Part shown: positions 51,901-59,063 of the stretch, in pieces
Numbering within the stretch: position 1 is the stretch's first letter
Layout: each line of letters opens with the position of its first letter
Assembly: GCA_910579525.1 (NCBI GenBank)
Contig: CAJTUK010000002.1
Coordinates: 124,001 to 188,000 of the forward strand
Length of the DNA stretch: 64,000 nucleotides
Direction: 5' to 3'
From: an uncultured Christensenella sp.
GTDB lineage: Bacteria > Bacillota > Clostridia > Christensenellales > Borkfalkiaceae
The notes under the pieces: generated by a model
What the model saw: only the letters and a program-made list of their open reading frames with translations
What the model was told of the DNA's origin: nothing
The model's database searches: none
Position numbers and translations under genes: made by a program

Positions 51901-54684
51901 ACTGTCAATAATAGTGCTGACATAGGAGGCAAAATTAGTGTTATTGCTATTGCCGATGGCGTAGAAAGTAAACCCTATGTATTTACAGTATCTGAAATTT
52001 TTGCAGAAAATTTGACTCTTGTTGATTCAAATGGAACATTAGAAACTGAACTACATTATGGGGAAACTGTTAAATTAAATGTAAGAATTTACCCGAACGA
52101 TGTTACATACAAGAATTATGAATATGAAATTTTAAGTGGTAGAGAAAACATTTATCTTGATTCAATAAATGATTTGATAACATTAAAATATAATTTTGAC
52201 CCTACAAATCAAATTAGATTACGAGTCAAAAAAGTTCTTAATGATGGTAAAGACACTACAATTTATAGTAATGTCTATACTATTAACGTGTTAACAGAAA
52301 GTTTAACGGATTTTTATTTGTTGCCCAACATTGATAATATTTTGCCGGGCGAAGAATATAAATTTGAATATTCATTTAAAGAAGATGTAATAGACAAAAA
52401 TTCAACGGATTATATTACAGACTGCAAATATGAATTAATTGAAGGTGCAGATTATGCATATATTGATGATTTAGGGAATTTAAGAATAGATGAAGAAGTT
52501 GCTCAACAAAATTATTGCGTAGTTTTAAGATGTACGCTTACTACTTATAATGGTATTTACACTAAAGAAGTAAAATTAAATTGTAAGATGGTTGCGAAAG
52601 AGATTATTGTTAGTTCAGAATCCCTTCAAATAATGACTTCGGAAAGCATGAAACTCAATGTCGCAATTCAGCCGCTTAGTGCCTATATTAAAACAGTTGA
52701 ATATCAATTCGTACAAGGCGATACATACGGTTCTATTGATGAGGACGGAGTTTTAACTGTTTATGACGCACAAAATGTGGGCAAGACAATAAGTGTTAGA
52801 GCTGTAGTTACTAGTATTGGTATTGATCCTATAAGTGGTAAAGAAATTGAAACTGTAGGGTATAGTATGCCGTATATGATGACAATTATTGAAAAACCCG
52901 TAGAATCGGTTGAATTTATAGATACAATTCTAACCTTGCAACAAAATGAAAGTTATATGTTTGTTGCTAATGTTGCACCTATAACGGCAACCTATAAGAA
53001 TGTTTCATATTCATTAATTGACCCCAACAATTGTGCAAACATATCTTTTGATGGTACTGTAACCGTTAAACAAAATGCAAAGGTTGGAAGTTTAGTTACA
53101 GTAGTCGCAACATCTCAAGCTGATTCATCCATAACTGCACAATACGAATTTACAGTAGCAAAGGCAACCTTGAATTCTTTTGACATTTATATTCAAGATA
53201 GTACAGAGCTTTTGATTGCACCGAGCAGCGAAGTAAGGTTGATGACTAAAAATCCTTCACCTTCTTACTATCAATTTGATGATGGTGAAGTTGTTTATTC
53301 TGTTGTTTCGGGGGATGCAACAATAATAGGAGATAGATTAACTGTTGGCAAAAATGCTAAGGCTGATACAATAATTAAAGTAAAGGCAGTGGCGAACGAT
53401 GTTGTTTCATATTTTGAATTTGGAATAACGGTTTTAAGTTGGACTACTGCACCTAAGCAAGTAGAACGTGGTAGTGATATCATTATTTTAGCCGAATACG
53501 AAGGCGAAAATAAAGGTTATACTATTGAGTACTACTTTGCGGCGACGGATGCTTTAACAAGCATATACGGTGAAATAACTAATAATAACTCTGTCCATAT
53601 TTATGACAGAGTTACTGGTGGTACAGAAATTGAATTAATTGCTAGGCTTGGCAATATTGAAATTAAGTACACTTGTACAGTAAAGAAAGTTGAATCGGTT
53701 GTCTTTGATAATATAACTGATGGAAAGGGTAAACCTATAAGTCTTACAATTGAAGATGGAATTAGCACAACATCAATGTTAATGAAAGATATTCTTTTGC
53801 AAGATAGTAGTGCTGATAGTATATCATTGTCAGTTAAGGCTACTTTAAACAATAAGGAGGAAGCTCTTCTAGATAGTTATCAAGACACTATAATTTATAG
53901 TGTTATTAGAAATTCTGATTATGTTCATATAACCGGCAATGTTATAAGTTGGACTGATAACGCTAAGTCAGGTGACTATGCTACAATTCAAGTAAGTTTA
54001 GAGAGTGGTGCGGCAATATGCACTTTAAGAGTGTATGTTTTTGTCCCTGCGGGATATTTGAACAAAGGAAGTTTAGATAATAAAAATTCATTTAAGTTAA
54101 TGGGAGCTCTTACAGAAAACGCATCTACATTATCATTACCTCGAGATATTGAAAATGCGGGAATAAGTAATGGGCAGATAAGTAATACATATACAAATTT
54201 CAAAAGAGGAGATATGTATGACTTTGGAGAATACATTATCCCTAATGTATATCAACAAGCTACTAATTTAAGTTATACTACGTCAAGTGGTGATATTAAT
54301 GATGATGGATGCTGGACGGCGACATCGGGGATTGCTGGTGGTGCGCCTTTTGATGTAACGATATCTTCGAGCAATACTTATAAGGGTAGAGTATTTTATT
54401 CAACTGGGTTCTCATATACATATTCTTTTAAAATGCCGACTTATATTTACAATCAAAGTGATTTGAGTGGTTTAAATGGTAAAGATGGCGAGTATTATTT
54501 GAGAAACGATATAACTTTATCGGGGACTTGGACTCCTATTGACACTTTTTCTGGAACTTTAGATGGTGGTGGACATACTATTTCGAATTTTAATTATGTA
54601 GCGGAAGATAAGTTTTATGAAACTAATTTTGGTTTTATTAATCAACTTTGTTATTTTGTCAAGCGTTTTTTAATAGGTTTTTAG
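48979..54684 (+). CDS. Giant Ig-repeat (BIG2-like) surface protein, C-terminus cut by prophage insertion
   Basis: 1901 codons. Signal peptide or anchor (about 8-32), a unique beta-rich region (about 60-620, with long alternating hydrophobic strands), then about ten Ig-like BIG2 domains of 80-95 residues (about 700-1640; pattern VxxxQxxxLxxxVxPxxATYxxVxYSL...G.LTV...AKxGxxIxVxAxA). Near the end a GLUG-like beta-helix begins (DGEYYLRNDITLSGTWTPI, SGTLDGGGHTISN) and stops after FGFINQ. The last about 13 codons (CYFVKRFLIGF) fall in the prophage end sequence, so the protein is truncated. Confidence 0.85.
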   Translation: MKLLSKKILISVLICVTLVCSIVAICLAVCIPDQIIENNVDAPSTQSIDCETDDVQFLTDQDKYVQFGVKSDKSITSANMKDYVTVTDVSGNLVSVSYSNGNVCAPSKGYNEGGAYTISLKNGAKFVDSRFRDKQELVFLIHKDEIFNAVVSENTNELSNDEYISFNGTDRLVLTTNKYKQGDIVKFERTDYYNQPAAVKVVSSHQVYGGTEYVVEQPYMEEVFDELEVSENYDVHEENFEINEEGIKELLGELENVPAMSDNGFLNFLPEIKLEVEPRDGGIDVGLTIRYNIANIWKCKDGIGKAIADKIIDKSNGALTGSLNVYLIFKLQFINEFNVYQDLDLATGNFSTVATKTTTTKIGFYLEVEGGILGASDDNLPKNKGKDENEELKKLIDEFSEKYDLRKEIKIASLHATYMGLVGVGLDVNLVFGFSFNGKIGIENTMTTVQQEGMIVTTEGEKPVENKKTSYSNWGLSAYGVARAEFGIKVDIYIDFLVVFKAGVSIEAGIYAEIGGAFAVEWGDGYVPTAKGDEVSSYEQSVYTAMYFETGVYIRASFFAEVNLFIMKFEFKYTFLDIEIKLLELGSKECVSFILPEDDKTLTMENNVVDFPQIYVQRYNIFENSKTIEPVSFDDMEVVYDTTALRRTGNGGFLDVSGQPDAEYKVGVGLYDYKFANYGIGIDIEWFSNSVIERQKEAFIADTIELTIIKEPKDIASFELSVVGDVNTIEIGTSLVLTPINIQPYDATFSAIECSLKNPIDGVRISDNILSVSLDAVPDQKIVISACTVKNKKEQVYSNEIEITIKDVVLSDISIYPYNASDMSEFKGGTIIPLGSDIKLNVIKYPENAKYTNLYYEIKDGEQYLKNAYTSNAITSDGELSVLDDLSENCKIAIVAHAINTNGEEIISRTLTLSVQVKAIKEVEILTKSDIVHQGETVRLSVSLKPYTAEADEVQYAIISGQSLAKIDKDTGILTVNNSADIGGKISVIAIADGVESKPYVFTVSEIFAENLTLVDSNGTLETELHYGETVKLNVRIYPNDVTYKNYEYEILSGRENIYLDSINDLITLKYNFDPTNQIRLRVKKVLNDGKDTTIYSNVYTINVLTESLTDFYLLPNIDNILPGEEYKFEYSFKEDVIDKNSTDYITDCKYELIEGADYAYIDDLGNLRIDEEVAQQNYCVVLRCTLTTYNGIYTKEVKLNCKMVAKEIIVSSESLQIMTSESMKLNVAIQPLSAYIKTVEYQFVQGDTYGSIDEDGVLTVYDAQNVGKTISVRAVVTSIGIDPISGKEIETVGYSMPYMMTIIEKPVESVEFIDTILTLQQNESYMFVANVAPITATYKNVSYSLIDPNNCANISFDGTVTVKQNAKVGSLVTVVATSQADSSITAQYEFTVAKATLNSFDIYIQDSTELLIAPSSEVRLMTKNPSPSYYQFDDGEVVYSVVSGDATIIGDRLTVGKNAKADTIIKVKAVANDVVSYFEFGITVLSWTTAPKQVERGSDIIILAEYEGENKGYTIEYYFAATDALTSIYGEITNNNSVHIYDRVTGGTEIELIARLGNIEIKYTCTVKKVESVVFDNITDGKGKPISLTIEDGISTTSMLMKDILLQDSSADSISLSVKATLNNKEEALLDSYQDTIIYSVIRNSDYVHITGNVISWTDNAKSGDYATIQVSLESGAAICTLRVYVFVPAGYLNKGSLDNKNSFKLMGALTENASTLSLPRDIENAGISNGQISNTYTNFKRGDMYDFGEYIIPNVYQQATNLSYTTSSGDINDDGCWTATSGIAGGAPFDVTISSSNTYKGRVFYSTGFSYTYSFKMPTYIYNQSDLSGLNGKDGEYYLRNDITLSGTWTPIDTFSGTLDGGGHTISNFNYVAEDKFYETNFGFINQLCYFVKRFLIGF

Positions 54685-54737
54685 TGTTTTTTAGTGTTTT
54701 TCTTAAAAATATCAAAAAACGGGCAAAAAGTCAAGCG
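54657..54737. repeat. Candidate left end of the prophage
   Basis: The sequence begins with TG and contains two GTCAAGCG copies 72 bp apart and two TTAGTGTTTT copies (54681-54690 and 54691-54700) in AT-rich DNA. Such subterminal repeats bind transposase in Mu-like phages; that role here is inference. Confidence 0.45.
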
Positions 54738-54873
54738 AACGGCGAGCGAGAGAGCCGCATTTGCGGCGATTTTTCCGCCGAATATCGAAAAAAGGGCGCA
54801 CAAAAGCACCGCCGCCCGTTCGGGCGCGGTTGCGTTCGCCCGATGTTGCCGCTTTTTGCTGTCTGTTAAGCGT

Positions 54874-55893
54874 TTACGCCGCTTTCGGTTTTAATAATCT
54901 AACGTGATAAACGTCCACCGCCGCGTTTTTCAATTCGTCCAACAATTCGGCACGTTTTTCGAGCGGAGTCTGCCAAGCCCGCCGCCCGTTTTTATCGCGG
55001 AGCGCGGAGTGCGGGCAATTATTGTACCGATTGCACCAATCGCGCATTTTTTCGCGCAATTCTTCGTATGTTGTAAACGTCAAAAAACGGTAAAAATTTT
55101 CGCTGTCGGTGCGGTGCGACCGTTCGACTTTTCCGTTATGTCGGGGCGTGTATGCCCGTATAAGTTGATGTTTGATTTTTAATTTGTTCATTATTTCGTC
55201 GGCGATATGTACCTTTTTGCAACCCGCCCCGCGCGGGTTTGTAAACTCGCCGCCGTTGTCCGTTTGAATACAATCGGGGATATACCCAAAAAAGACGATT
55301 GCACGCTTTATAAAGTCGCGCGTCGCCCTTGCCGATTGCTCCGTATAAGGGTAAATAAACCGCTCGCGCGTCGCTTCGTCAATCATTGTATATTGAAAAA
55401 ATCGCGTCCGTTTTTCGTCGGTCGGTACAACGCCTTTGTAACATTCGCGCGGGACGTATTTTACGTCCATTTGCATTTTTACGCCGAGCATTTGCGGCGT
55501 GTCATACGGTTGCGGGATATAGCCGTCGTATTCGCGGGCGGGGCGGAGTTTGTGCTTCATTAAATACCGATAAAAACCGCCGTATGTGCGCGAGTAACCG
55601 TATTGCGTGCGCAGTACGCCCAACGCTTCCGCGTAACTTATGTCGGGGCGTTCAGCGAAAACGGCGGCGATGTGCGCCGCTTCCGCGTCCGTGTGTGCGT
55701 TCGGGTGCGGGGTATGCGGGCGGCTCGACTTGTTTTCAAGGCTTACAAGCGTGCCGTCGTATTGCCGCCGCCAACGGTAAAGGCTTTGCACCGTGCATTT
55801 TGATTTTTTCGCGGCGTAAAAGTAGTCGCCGCATTTGCCCCATAATTCGAGGGCTTTTTGTTTTTCGCGTGCCGTGAACTTGATACCTTTCAT
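54874..55893 (-). CDS. DDE transposase with integrase core domain (IS481/IS3-like)
   Basis: 339 residues. An N-terminal helix-turn-helix (about 5-45) is followed by a second helical segment (75-115) and an rve core. The catalytic triad is visible: Asp143 (QMDVKYV), Asp212 (QTDNGGEF) and Glu257 (NGKVERSH). The ATG at 55893 follows GGAGGAATT. No IS-type terminal inverted repeats were found tightly around it; it is the last gene before the prophage end, so it may be the recombinase that inserted the prophage. Otherwise it could be an IS element inside the prophage. Confidence 0.88.
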   Translation of the reverse strand: MKGIKFTAREKQKALELWGKCGDYFYAAKKSKCTVQSLYRWRRQYDGTLVSLENKSSRPHTPHPNAHTDAEAAHIAAVFAERPDISYAEALGVLRTQYGYSRTYGGFYRYLMKHKLRPAREYDGYIPQPYDTPQMLGVKMQMDVKYVPRECYKGVVPTDEKRTRFFQYTMIDEATRERFIYPYTEQSARATRDFIKRAIVFFGYIPDCIQTDNGGEFTNPRGAGCKKVHIADEIMNKLKIKHQLIRAYTPRHNGKVERSHRTDSENFYRFLTFTTYEELREKMRDWCNRYNNCPHSALRDKNGRRAWQTPLEKRAELLDELKNAAVDVYHVRLLKPKAA

Positions 55894-55911
55894 AATTCCT
55901 CCGTGAAGTAA

Positions 55912-55941
55912 AAGCGGGCGACCGTGATGTGTCGCCCGCTT
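55912..55941 (-). terminator. Hairpin between the RHH gene and the transposase gene
   Basis: AAGCGGGCGAC/GTCGCCCGCTT, 11-bp stem with an 8-base loop. No long T-run. Confidence 0.65.
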
Positions 55942-55948
55942 GCGTGTT

Positions 55949-56140
55949 TTATTGCTTTTTTTCTAATTGTTCAACCGCCCGCCGCAAAAATTCGGCTTTC
56001 GATAAACCCGCCGCCGATATTGCGGCTTCGATACGGTCGCACTCGTCGCATTTTAAGTTGACGACAAAGTGCTTGTATTTGCCTTGCGTTTTTTCGCGGT
56101 AACGTCCGTCGGCGGCTTTTTGCGCTTCGCTTCGTGCCAT
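55949..56140 (-). CDS. Small ribbon-helix-helix-like protein
   Basis: 63 residues. The basic N-terminus (YREKTQGKYKH) is followed by a strand FVVNLKCDE and two helices (CDRIEAAISAAG, SKAEFLRRAVEQL), the Arc/MetJ-like layout. Likely a phage DNA-binding protein. The ATG at 56140 follows AGGAGGT. It lies 12 bp after the 56320 gene. Confidence 0.72.
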   Translation of the reverse strand: MARSEAQKAADGRYREKTQGKYKHFVVNLKCDECDRIEAAISAAGLSKAEFLRRAVEQLEKKQ

Positions 56141-56152
56141 ATCCGCACCTCC

Positions 56153-56320
56153 TTAAAAAATATCGTTTTCGTCGACAAACGCCTTCAAACTTTCAAAAGT
56201 GGGGCAATCGACTTTTGATACATTCGCCGATATGGTAACGCGGTCGGCGGCAAGCGATACCGTCCAAGACGCTTTATTTTCGCGAACCGTGTAAATTTTG
56301 CCGTTTTTTTCGATTTTCAT
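56153..56320 (-). CDS. Small phage protein of unknown function
   Basis: 55 residues from the ATG at 56320, with GGAGG 6-7 bases upstream. Beta-rich: KIYTVRENKASWTVSL, VTISANVSK, and a final helix FESLKAFVDEN. The start lies inside the preceding zinc-ribbon frame (46-bp overlap). No domain recognised. Confidence 0.65.
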   Translation of the reverse strand: MKIEKNGKIYTVRENKASWTVSLAADRVTISANVSKVDCPTFESLKAFVDENDIF

Positions 56321-56522
56321 TGTAAACCTCCTTGTAACATTTTTCGCAATATTCGTTTTTGTCAATACGCTCGCATTTGCAATACTCTTTAATTCCGTAT
56401 TCGGGTATTGCAATACCGAAAATTGTTGCGGTTATTTTGTGCTTTGGTACGAGGTCGTAAAGCAACTCACCGCAAGCGTCGCAATAATGTTTCTCGATAC
56501 CGTTTTTAACTTTTTTGTGCAT
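56274..56522 (-). CDS. Small Cys-rich (zinc-ribbon-like) phage protein
   Basis: 82 residues from the ATG at 56522, preceded by GGAGGT; an ATG 12 bases earlier overlaps that site. Cys pairs: CDACGE (about 18-23), then CKCERI and CEKCYKE. The C-terminus is basic (ENRKKRQNLHGSRK). Probably binds zinc and nucleic acid; role unknown. Confidence 0.68.
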   Translation of the reverse strand: MHKKVKNGIEKHYCDACGELLYDLVPKHKITATIFGIAIPEYGIKEYCKCERIDKNEYCEKCYKEVYNENRKKRQNLHGSRK

Positions 56523-56549
56523 TTTTACCTCCATAGTCCATTATACGGG

Positions 56550-56579
56550 TTGACAAACCCTGCGCCGATGTGCTATAAT
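56550..56579 (+). promoter_or_regulatory. Plus-strand promoter facing the tiny gene (antisense)
   Basis: TTGACA (56550-56555), 18-bp spacer, TATAAT (56574-56579). It starts a transcript antisense to the minus-strand gene at 56624-56758. The AAACCC-TGCG sequence after the -35 box is shared with the promoter at 56940. Confidence 0.65.
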
Positions 56580-56623
56580 AGGACTTACGAGGGGCGGTTT
56601 CCCGCCCGCTCTGCCTATGCCGA

Positions 56624-56758
56624 CTACTTGTCGGCGGTGGTGGTTGCCTTGTCGGGCTTCGGCTTCTTCAACGTGATTGTAACCTTTACGCTTTCGACCG
56701 CTGTTTGGTTATCAATCGCATTTGCCAAGTCTTGCAAGGCTTTTTTTATTGCGTCCAC
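56624..56758 (-). CDS. Tiny phage protein, 44 residues
   Basis: Starts with GTG (56758) after GGAGGTGAGAAAC, a very good binding site. The sequence begins MDAIKKALQDLANAIDN and has VESVKVTITLKKP and a Lys/Thr-rich end with stop TAG at 56624. One amphipathic helix plus a strand. It is the first gene after the operator-bearing minus promoter (56790-56818), so it is an early phage gene. Function unknown. Confidence 0.65.
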   Translation of the reverse strand: MDAIKKALQDLANAIDNQTAVESVKVTITLKKPKPDKATTTADK

Positions 56759-56789
56759 GTTTCTCACCTCCTTTGCTTTTCTTGATTAT

Positions 56790-56818
56790 ATTATATCACG
56801 TTCAACGTGATATGTCAA
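56790..56818 (-). promoter_or_regulatory. Leftward phage promoter with operator in the spacer
   Basis: TTGACA (56818-56813), 17-bp spacer, TATAAT (56795-56790). The spacer holds the palindrome ATCACGTT-N-AACGTGAT (56795-56811). A repressor bound there would block polymerase; the cI-like protein at 57155 is the candidate. Confidence 0.8.
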
Positions 56819-56862
56819 CACTTTTAATGCACTTTTTCAAAAAATTTTTAACTTTTTTCAAA

Positions 56863-56895
56863 CAAAAAACGCTCCCGATGTGGGGGCGTTTTTCG
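56863..56895. terminator. Bidirectional terminator in the control region
   Basis: AACGCTCCC, 5-base loop, GGGGGCGTT, with A-run on the left and T5 on the right. Bases 56821-57154 hold no convincing gene, only promoters, this terminator and a hairpin at 57031-57060. Confidence 0.8.
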
Positions 56896-56939
56896 GTGCG
56901 CCGATAACGGTCAACACATAATTTTATAGCCGTGTCGCA

Positions 56940-56968
56940 TTGACAAACCCCTGCGGAAGTTGTATAAT
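56940..56968 (+). promoter_or_regulatory. Rightward promoter toward the cI-like gene
   Basis: TTGACA (56940-56945), 17-bp spacer, TATAAT (56963-56968). The leader contains TCGCAAAAACC pairing with GGTTTTGCGA (57031-57060). Confidence 0.7.
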
Positions 56969-57072
56969 AATTTTGCGACAAACTTTATACACGCGCAAGA
57001 GCCGCCAAACACGGCACGGCTAACGGAATATCGCAAAAACCTTTTTATCGGTTTTGCGACAACCTTGCATAT

Positions 57073-57101
57073 ATTATATATCGGTTGACCGAGATTGTCA
57101 A
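57073..57101 (-). promoter_or_regulatory. Leftward promoter with a second operator palindrome
   Basis: TTGACA (57101-57096), 17-bp spacer, TATAAT (57078-57073). The spacer contains the perfect palindrome TCGGTTGACCGA (57081-57092). It faces the rightward promoter at 56940, so the two transcripts overlap. Confidence 0.75.
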
Positions 57102-57154
57102 GGCTTCTTGTTGCGTTGTAAGAAAAAATAAAACGCGCAAGGAGTCTTTTTTCT

Positions 57155-57559
57155 ATGACGCTAACCGACCGAATATTCGACCTATTAAACAAAAAAGGCA
57201 AGACGCAAACGGATATTGCCCGATTGCTAAACGTGCGCCCGACGACCGTGTCGGAGTGGAAAAAAGGCAAGTACACGCCGACGGTCGAGCATTGCGTAAC
57301 GCTTGCCGAATATTTCGGCGTGTCGCTTGACTATCTTATTACGGGGCGCGAGCCGCGCGGCGCACCCGTTCAACAAATAATCGGCAACAATAACTCGAAT
57401 AATACCGCCATAGCGGGCGACGCGGCGGGGGCGGTGCTTACGGAATACGAGCGCGAATTGCTAAAAGCGGCGGGGGCGTTCGATATGCGGCGCAAAACCG
57501 AATTATTAAACTTTGCATATCAAATTGAAAAACAAATAAAAAGCGAAGGAGGCTTTTAA
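57155..57559 (+). CDS. cI-like phage regulator (XRE helix-turn-helix)
   Basis: 134 residues. Helix-turn-helix at about 5-62 (KTQTDIARLLNVRPTTVSEW, LAEYFGVSLDYLITG). A Gly/Asn-rich linker (IIGNNNSNNT) and a C-terminal helical part (LTEYERELLKAAGAF) follow; no LexA-type peptidase domain. The ATG at 57155 follows AAGGAG with 10-base spacing. It is divergent from the early leftward genes and is the probable repressor of the two palindromic promoters. Confidence 0.88.
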   Translation: MTLTDRIFDLLNKKGKTQTDIARLLNVRPTTVSEWKKGKYTPTVEHCVTLAEYFGVSLDYLITGREPRGAPVQQIIGNNNSNNTAIAGDAAGAVLTEYERELLKAAGAFDMRRKTELLNFAYQIEKQIKSEGGF

Positions 57560-57561
57560 TT

Positions 57562-58533
57562 ATGATGTGGTTTTACAAACTTAAACGGTCGGTACGGGTT
57601 ATAATTGCCGTCGTTGCGTGGTTGCCCGTGTTCATATTCTGCGGCATTATCGGCGGCGACATCGGCGAAAACGCCGAGAATTTGCAAACGTGGCAAGCGA
57701 TTGTATTTTTGCTTTTGCTTGCCGTCGGCGTGGTGTTTACGGTGTTTGCCGCGCTTGCCCGCAAGCGTGAAAAGCAAGCGGAGCGGGACGCGCAACCCGC
57801 CGCCGCGTCCGAACGGCAAAAAGATACGCCGCCCGCCGCCGATGTACGGCAACCTTCAGTTGTTATAATGTCCGACGCGGCGATACGCGCCCCCGAAAAG
57901 CGCAAGCCCGCGCCGCTTAATACATACCCGACAACGGTTAGAATTACGCCATTTGACCGCCGTGTCGCGGGTATTGATGTAAAGGTCGGCGACGCGGTTG
58001 TTATAAAGTATGAGGGCGACGCGGTTATGCGGTCAAGCGGCGGCTATCCTATAATCGACGCAAATTGTTATATCGGCGACGTAAAAATAGGTTTATTCCC
58101 ATACGGTAAATATTTGCGGGCAATTTACGGCGGGCGCGACTATCCTTGTTCGATTGCGTCAATCGAAAATAACGACGGCAAATACGATATATCGGTAAAC
58201 ATTGACTTGCCGTTCATAAAAGATAGCAAATTGCCGCTTATAACAAAATTAAACGGTGTTACGTTTAACGGGCGGCAAGATACGCTCGCCGCGTCGGTCG
58301 TAGGGGATAGCGTATTGATAAAGCATAACCCGAACGACGAATACCCGAATACCGTCGAAGTGTTTAATGTCGCGCTTGACGCTTCTTGTGGTGTGATACC
58401 GAGCGACAACGGCGAAAAACTGTTAAAAAAATATAAAGCGGGTTGCAAATTCAACGGCGTTATAACGTCTATATACGGCGGGGGCGGTGGTAAGAATTAC
58501 GGAGTCGATATAATGATTTTATCGCAAGCATAG
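57562..58533 (+). CDS. Membrane protein with C-terminal HIRAN-like domain
   Basis: 323 residues, start ATG 57562 or 57565 after GAAGGAGG. Two membrane spans (about 10-30 and 42-65), a charged Ala/Pro-rich linker (66-115), then a beta-rich part. The last 100 residues resemble HIRAN: VTFNGRQDTL, LIKHNPNDEYPNTVEV, CGVIPSDNGEKLLKKY, and a terminal VDIMIL. Residues about 118-215 look like a diverged earlier copy (FDRRVAGIDVKVGDAVVIKY). HIRAN domains bind DNA ends in HLTF; in prophages the role is unknown. It is cotranscribed with the regulator. Confidence 0.62.
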   Translation: MMWFYKLKRSVRVIIAVVAWLPVFIFCGIIGGDIGENAENLQTWQAIVFLLLLAVGVVFTVFAALARKREKQAERDAQPAAASERQKDTPPAADVRQPSVVIMSDAAIRAPEKRKPAPLNTYPTTVRITPFDRRVAGIDVKVGDAVVIKYEGDAVMRSSGGYPIIDANCYIGDVKIGLFPYGKYLRAIYGGRDYPCSIASIENNDGKYDISVNIDLPFIKDSKLPLITKLNGVTFNGRQDTLAASVVGDSVLIKHNPNDEYPNTVEVFNVALDASCGVIPSDNGEKLLKKYKAGCKFNGVITSIYGGGGGKNYGVDIMILSQA

Positions 58534-58534
58534 T

Positions 58535-58568
58535 AAAAGCGGGGCGCAAATATGCGTCCCGCTTTTTT
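58535..58568. terminator. Bidirectional terminator
   Basis: AAAAGCGGGGCGCA, 4-base loop, TGCGTCCCGCTTTT, followed by TT. It lies between convergent genes and overlaps the kinase stop codon. Confidence 0.85.
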
Positions 58569-59061
58569 AGTCGTTAATCGTTTTGTATAGTGCCGCCGTA
58601 TAGCGTGCAATCGTTTTGTCGCGGCTTTCGCGCGGCGTGATTTTTGCGTCTTTGTAATACGTCGTAAAATACTCCGTAATTATTTTGATTTGAAAATTTT
58701 TGTCGGTGCGCGTATCGTCCGCGATTGCCCGCCGCACGCACTCGTCCTCCGTAGTATTCAAAAATACGACCTTTGCTTTTAGGCGGGCGGCAAGTCGGTC
58801 GCGGTCTGCCTTTTTCGGTAAACCCGCGATAACCCAACAACGGGGCGCGTCGATTGCGCTTTGTTCTATCAAGGCATAAATATAATCGCGTATATCGAAT
58901 ATTGTAGCGGTCAAATTGTTTAACGGCATTTTGCCGTCGTAAAAACTTACCGCCGCCCGTATCGCGTCAAGGTCAACAACGAAGTCGCCGAGTTGCATAT
59001 TTTCTTTGACGTAACGTGTTTTGCCGCTTGCGGGCGCACCGCATACAATTACAACGTCCAT
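58567..59061 (-). CDS. P-loop kinase-like ATPase
   Basis: 164 residues from the ATG at 59061, two bases after the holin-like stop; a longer frame upstream overlaps that gene. Walker A GAPASGKT lies at residues 8-15, VVDLDAIRAA follows (kinase lid/substrate Asp), and VVFLNTTEDECVRRA with RDKTIARY marks the arginine-rich lid seen in Zeta-toxin or polynucleotide-kinase-like proteins. The substrate is unknown. It is the last gene of the leftward late unit. Confidence 0.8.
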   Translation of the reverse strand: MDVVIVCGAPASGKTRYVKENMQLGDFVVDLDAIRAAVSFYDGKMPLNNLTATIFDIRDYIYALIEQSAIDAPRCWVIAGLPKKADRDRLAARLKAKVVFLNTTEDECVRRAIADDTRTDKNFQIKIITEYFTTYYKDAKITPRESRDKTIARYTAALYKTIND

Positions 59062-59063
59062 AA

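Larger units (their letters stand above)
39172..54656. mobile_element. AT-rich accessory island (DNA repair, regulators, surface proteins)
   Basis: It starts at a broken gene and has a lower GC content than both flanks; it contains DNA-repair genes, regulators, an ncRNA and secreted proteins, none of which belong to the flanking operons. No integrase is visible in the part shown. Its right limit is hidden because a prophage lies inside its last gene. That it is one element is inference. Confidence 0.4.

Noticed and set aside
55386..55877. Long plus-strand frame opposite the transposase
   Set aside because: Composition-driven shadow of a GC-rich gene; no binding site or domain.
54874..55893. 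Self-contained insertion sequence around the transposase
   Set aside because: No terminal inverted repeats or target duplication were seen directly flanking the gene, and it sits within a phage transcription order; kept as a prophage recombinase candidate.
56911..57276. 121-codon minus-strand frame in the phage control region
   Set aside because: It runs through promoters, operators and the start of the cI-like gene on the opposite strand, and has no binding site.
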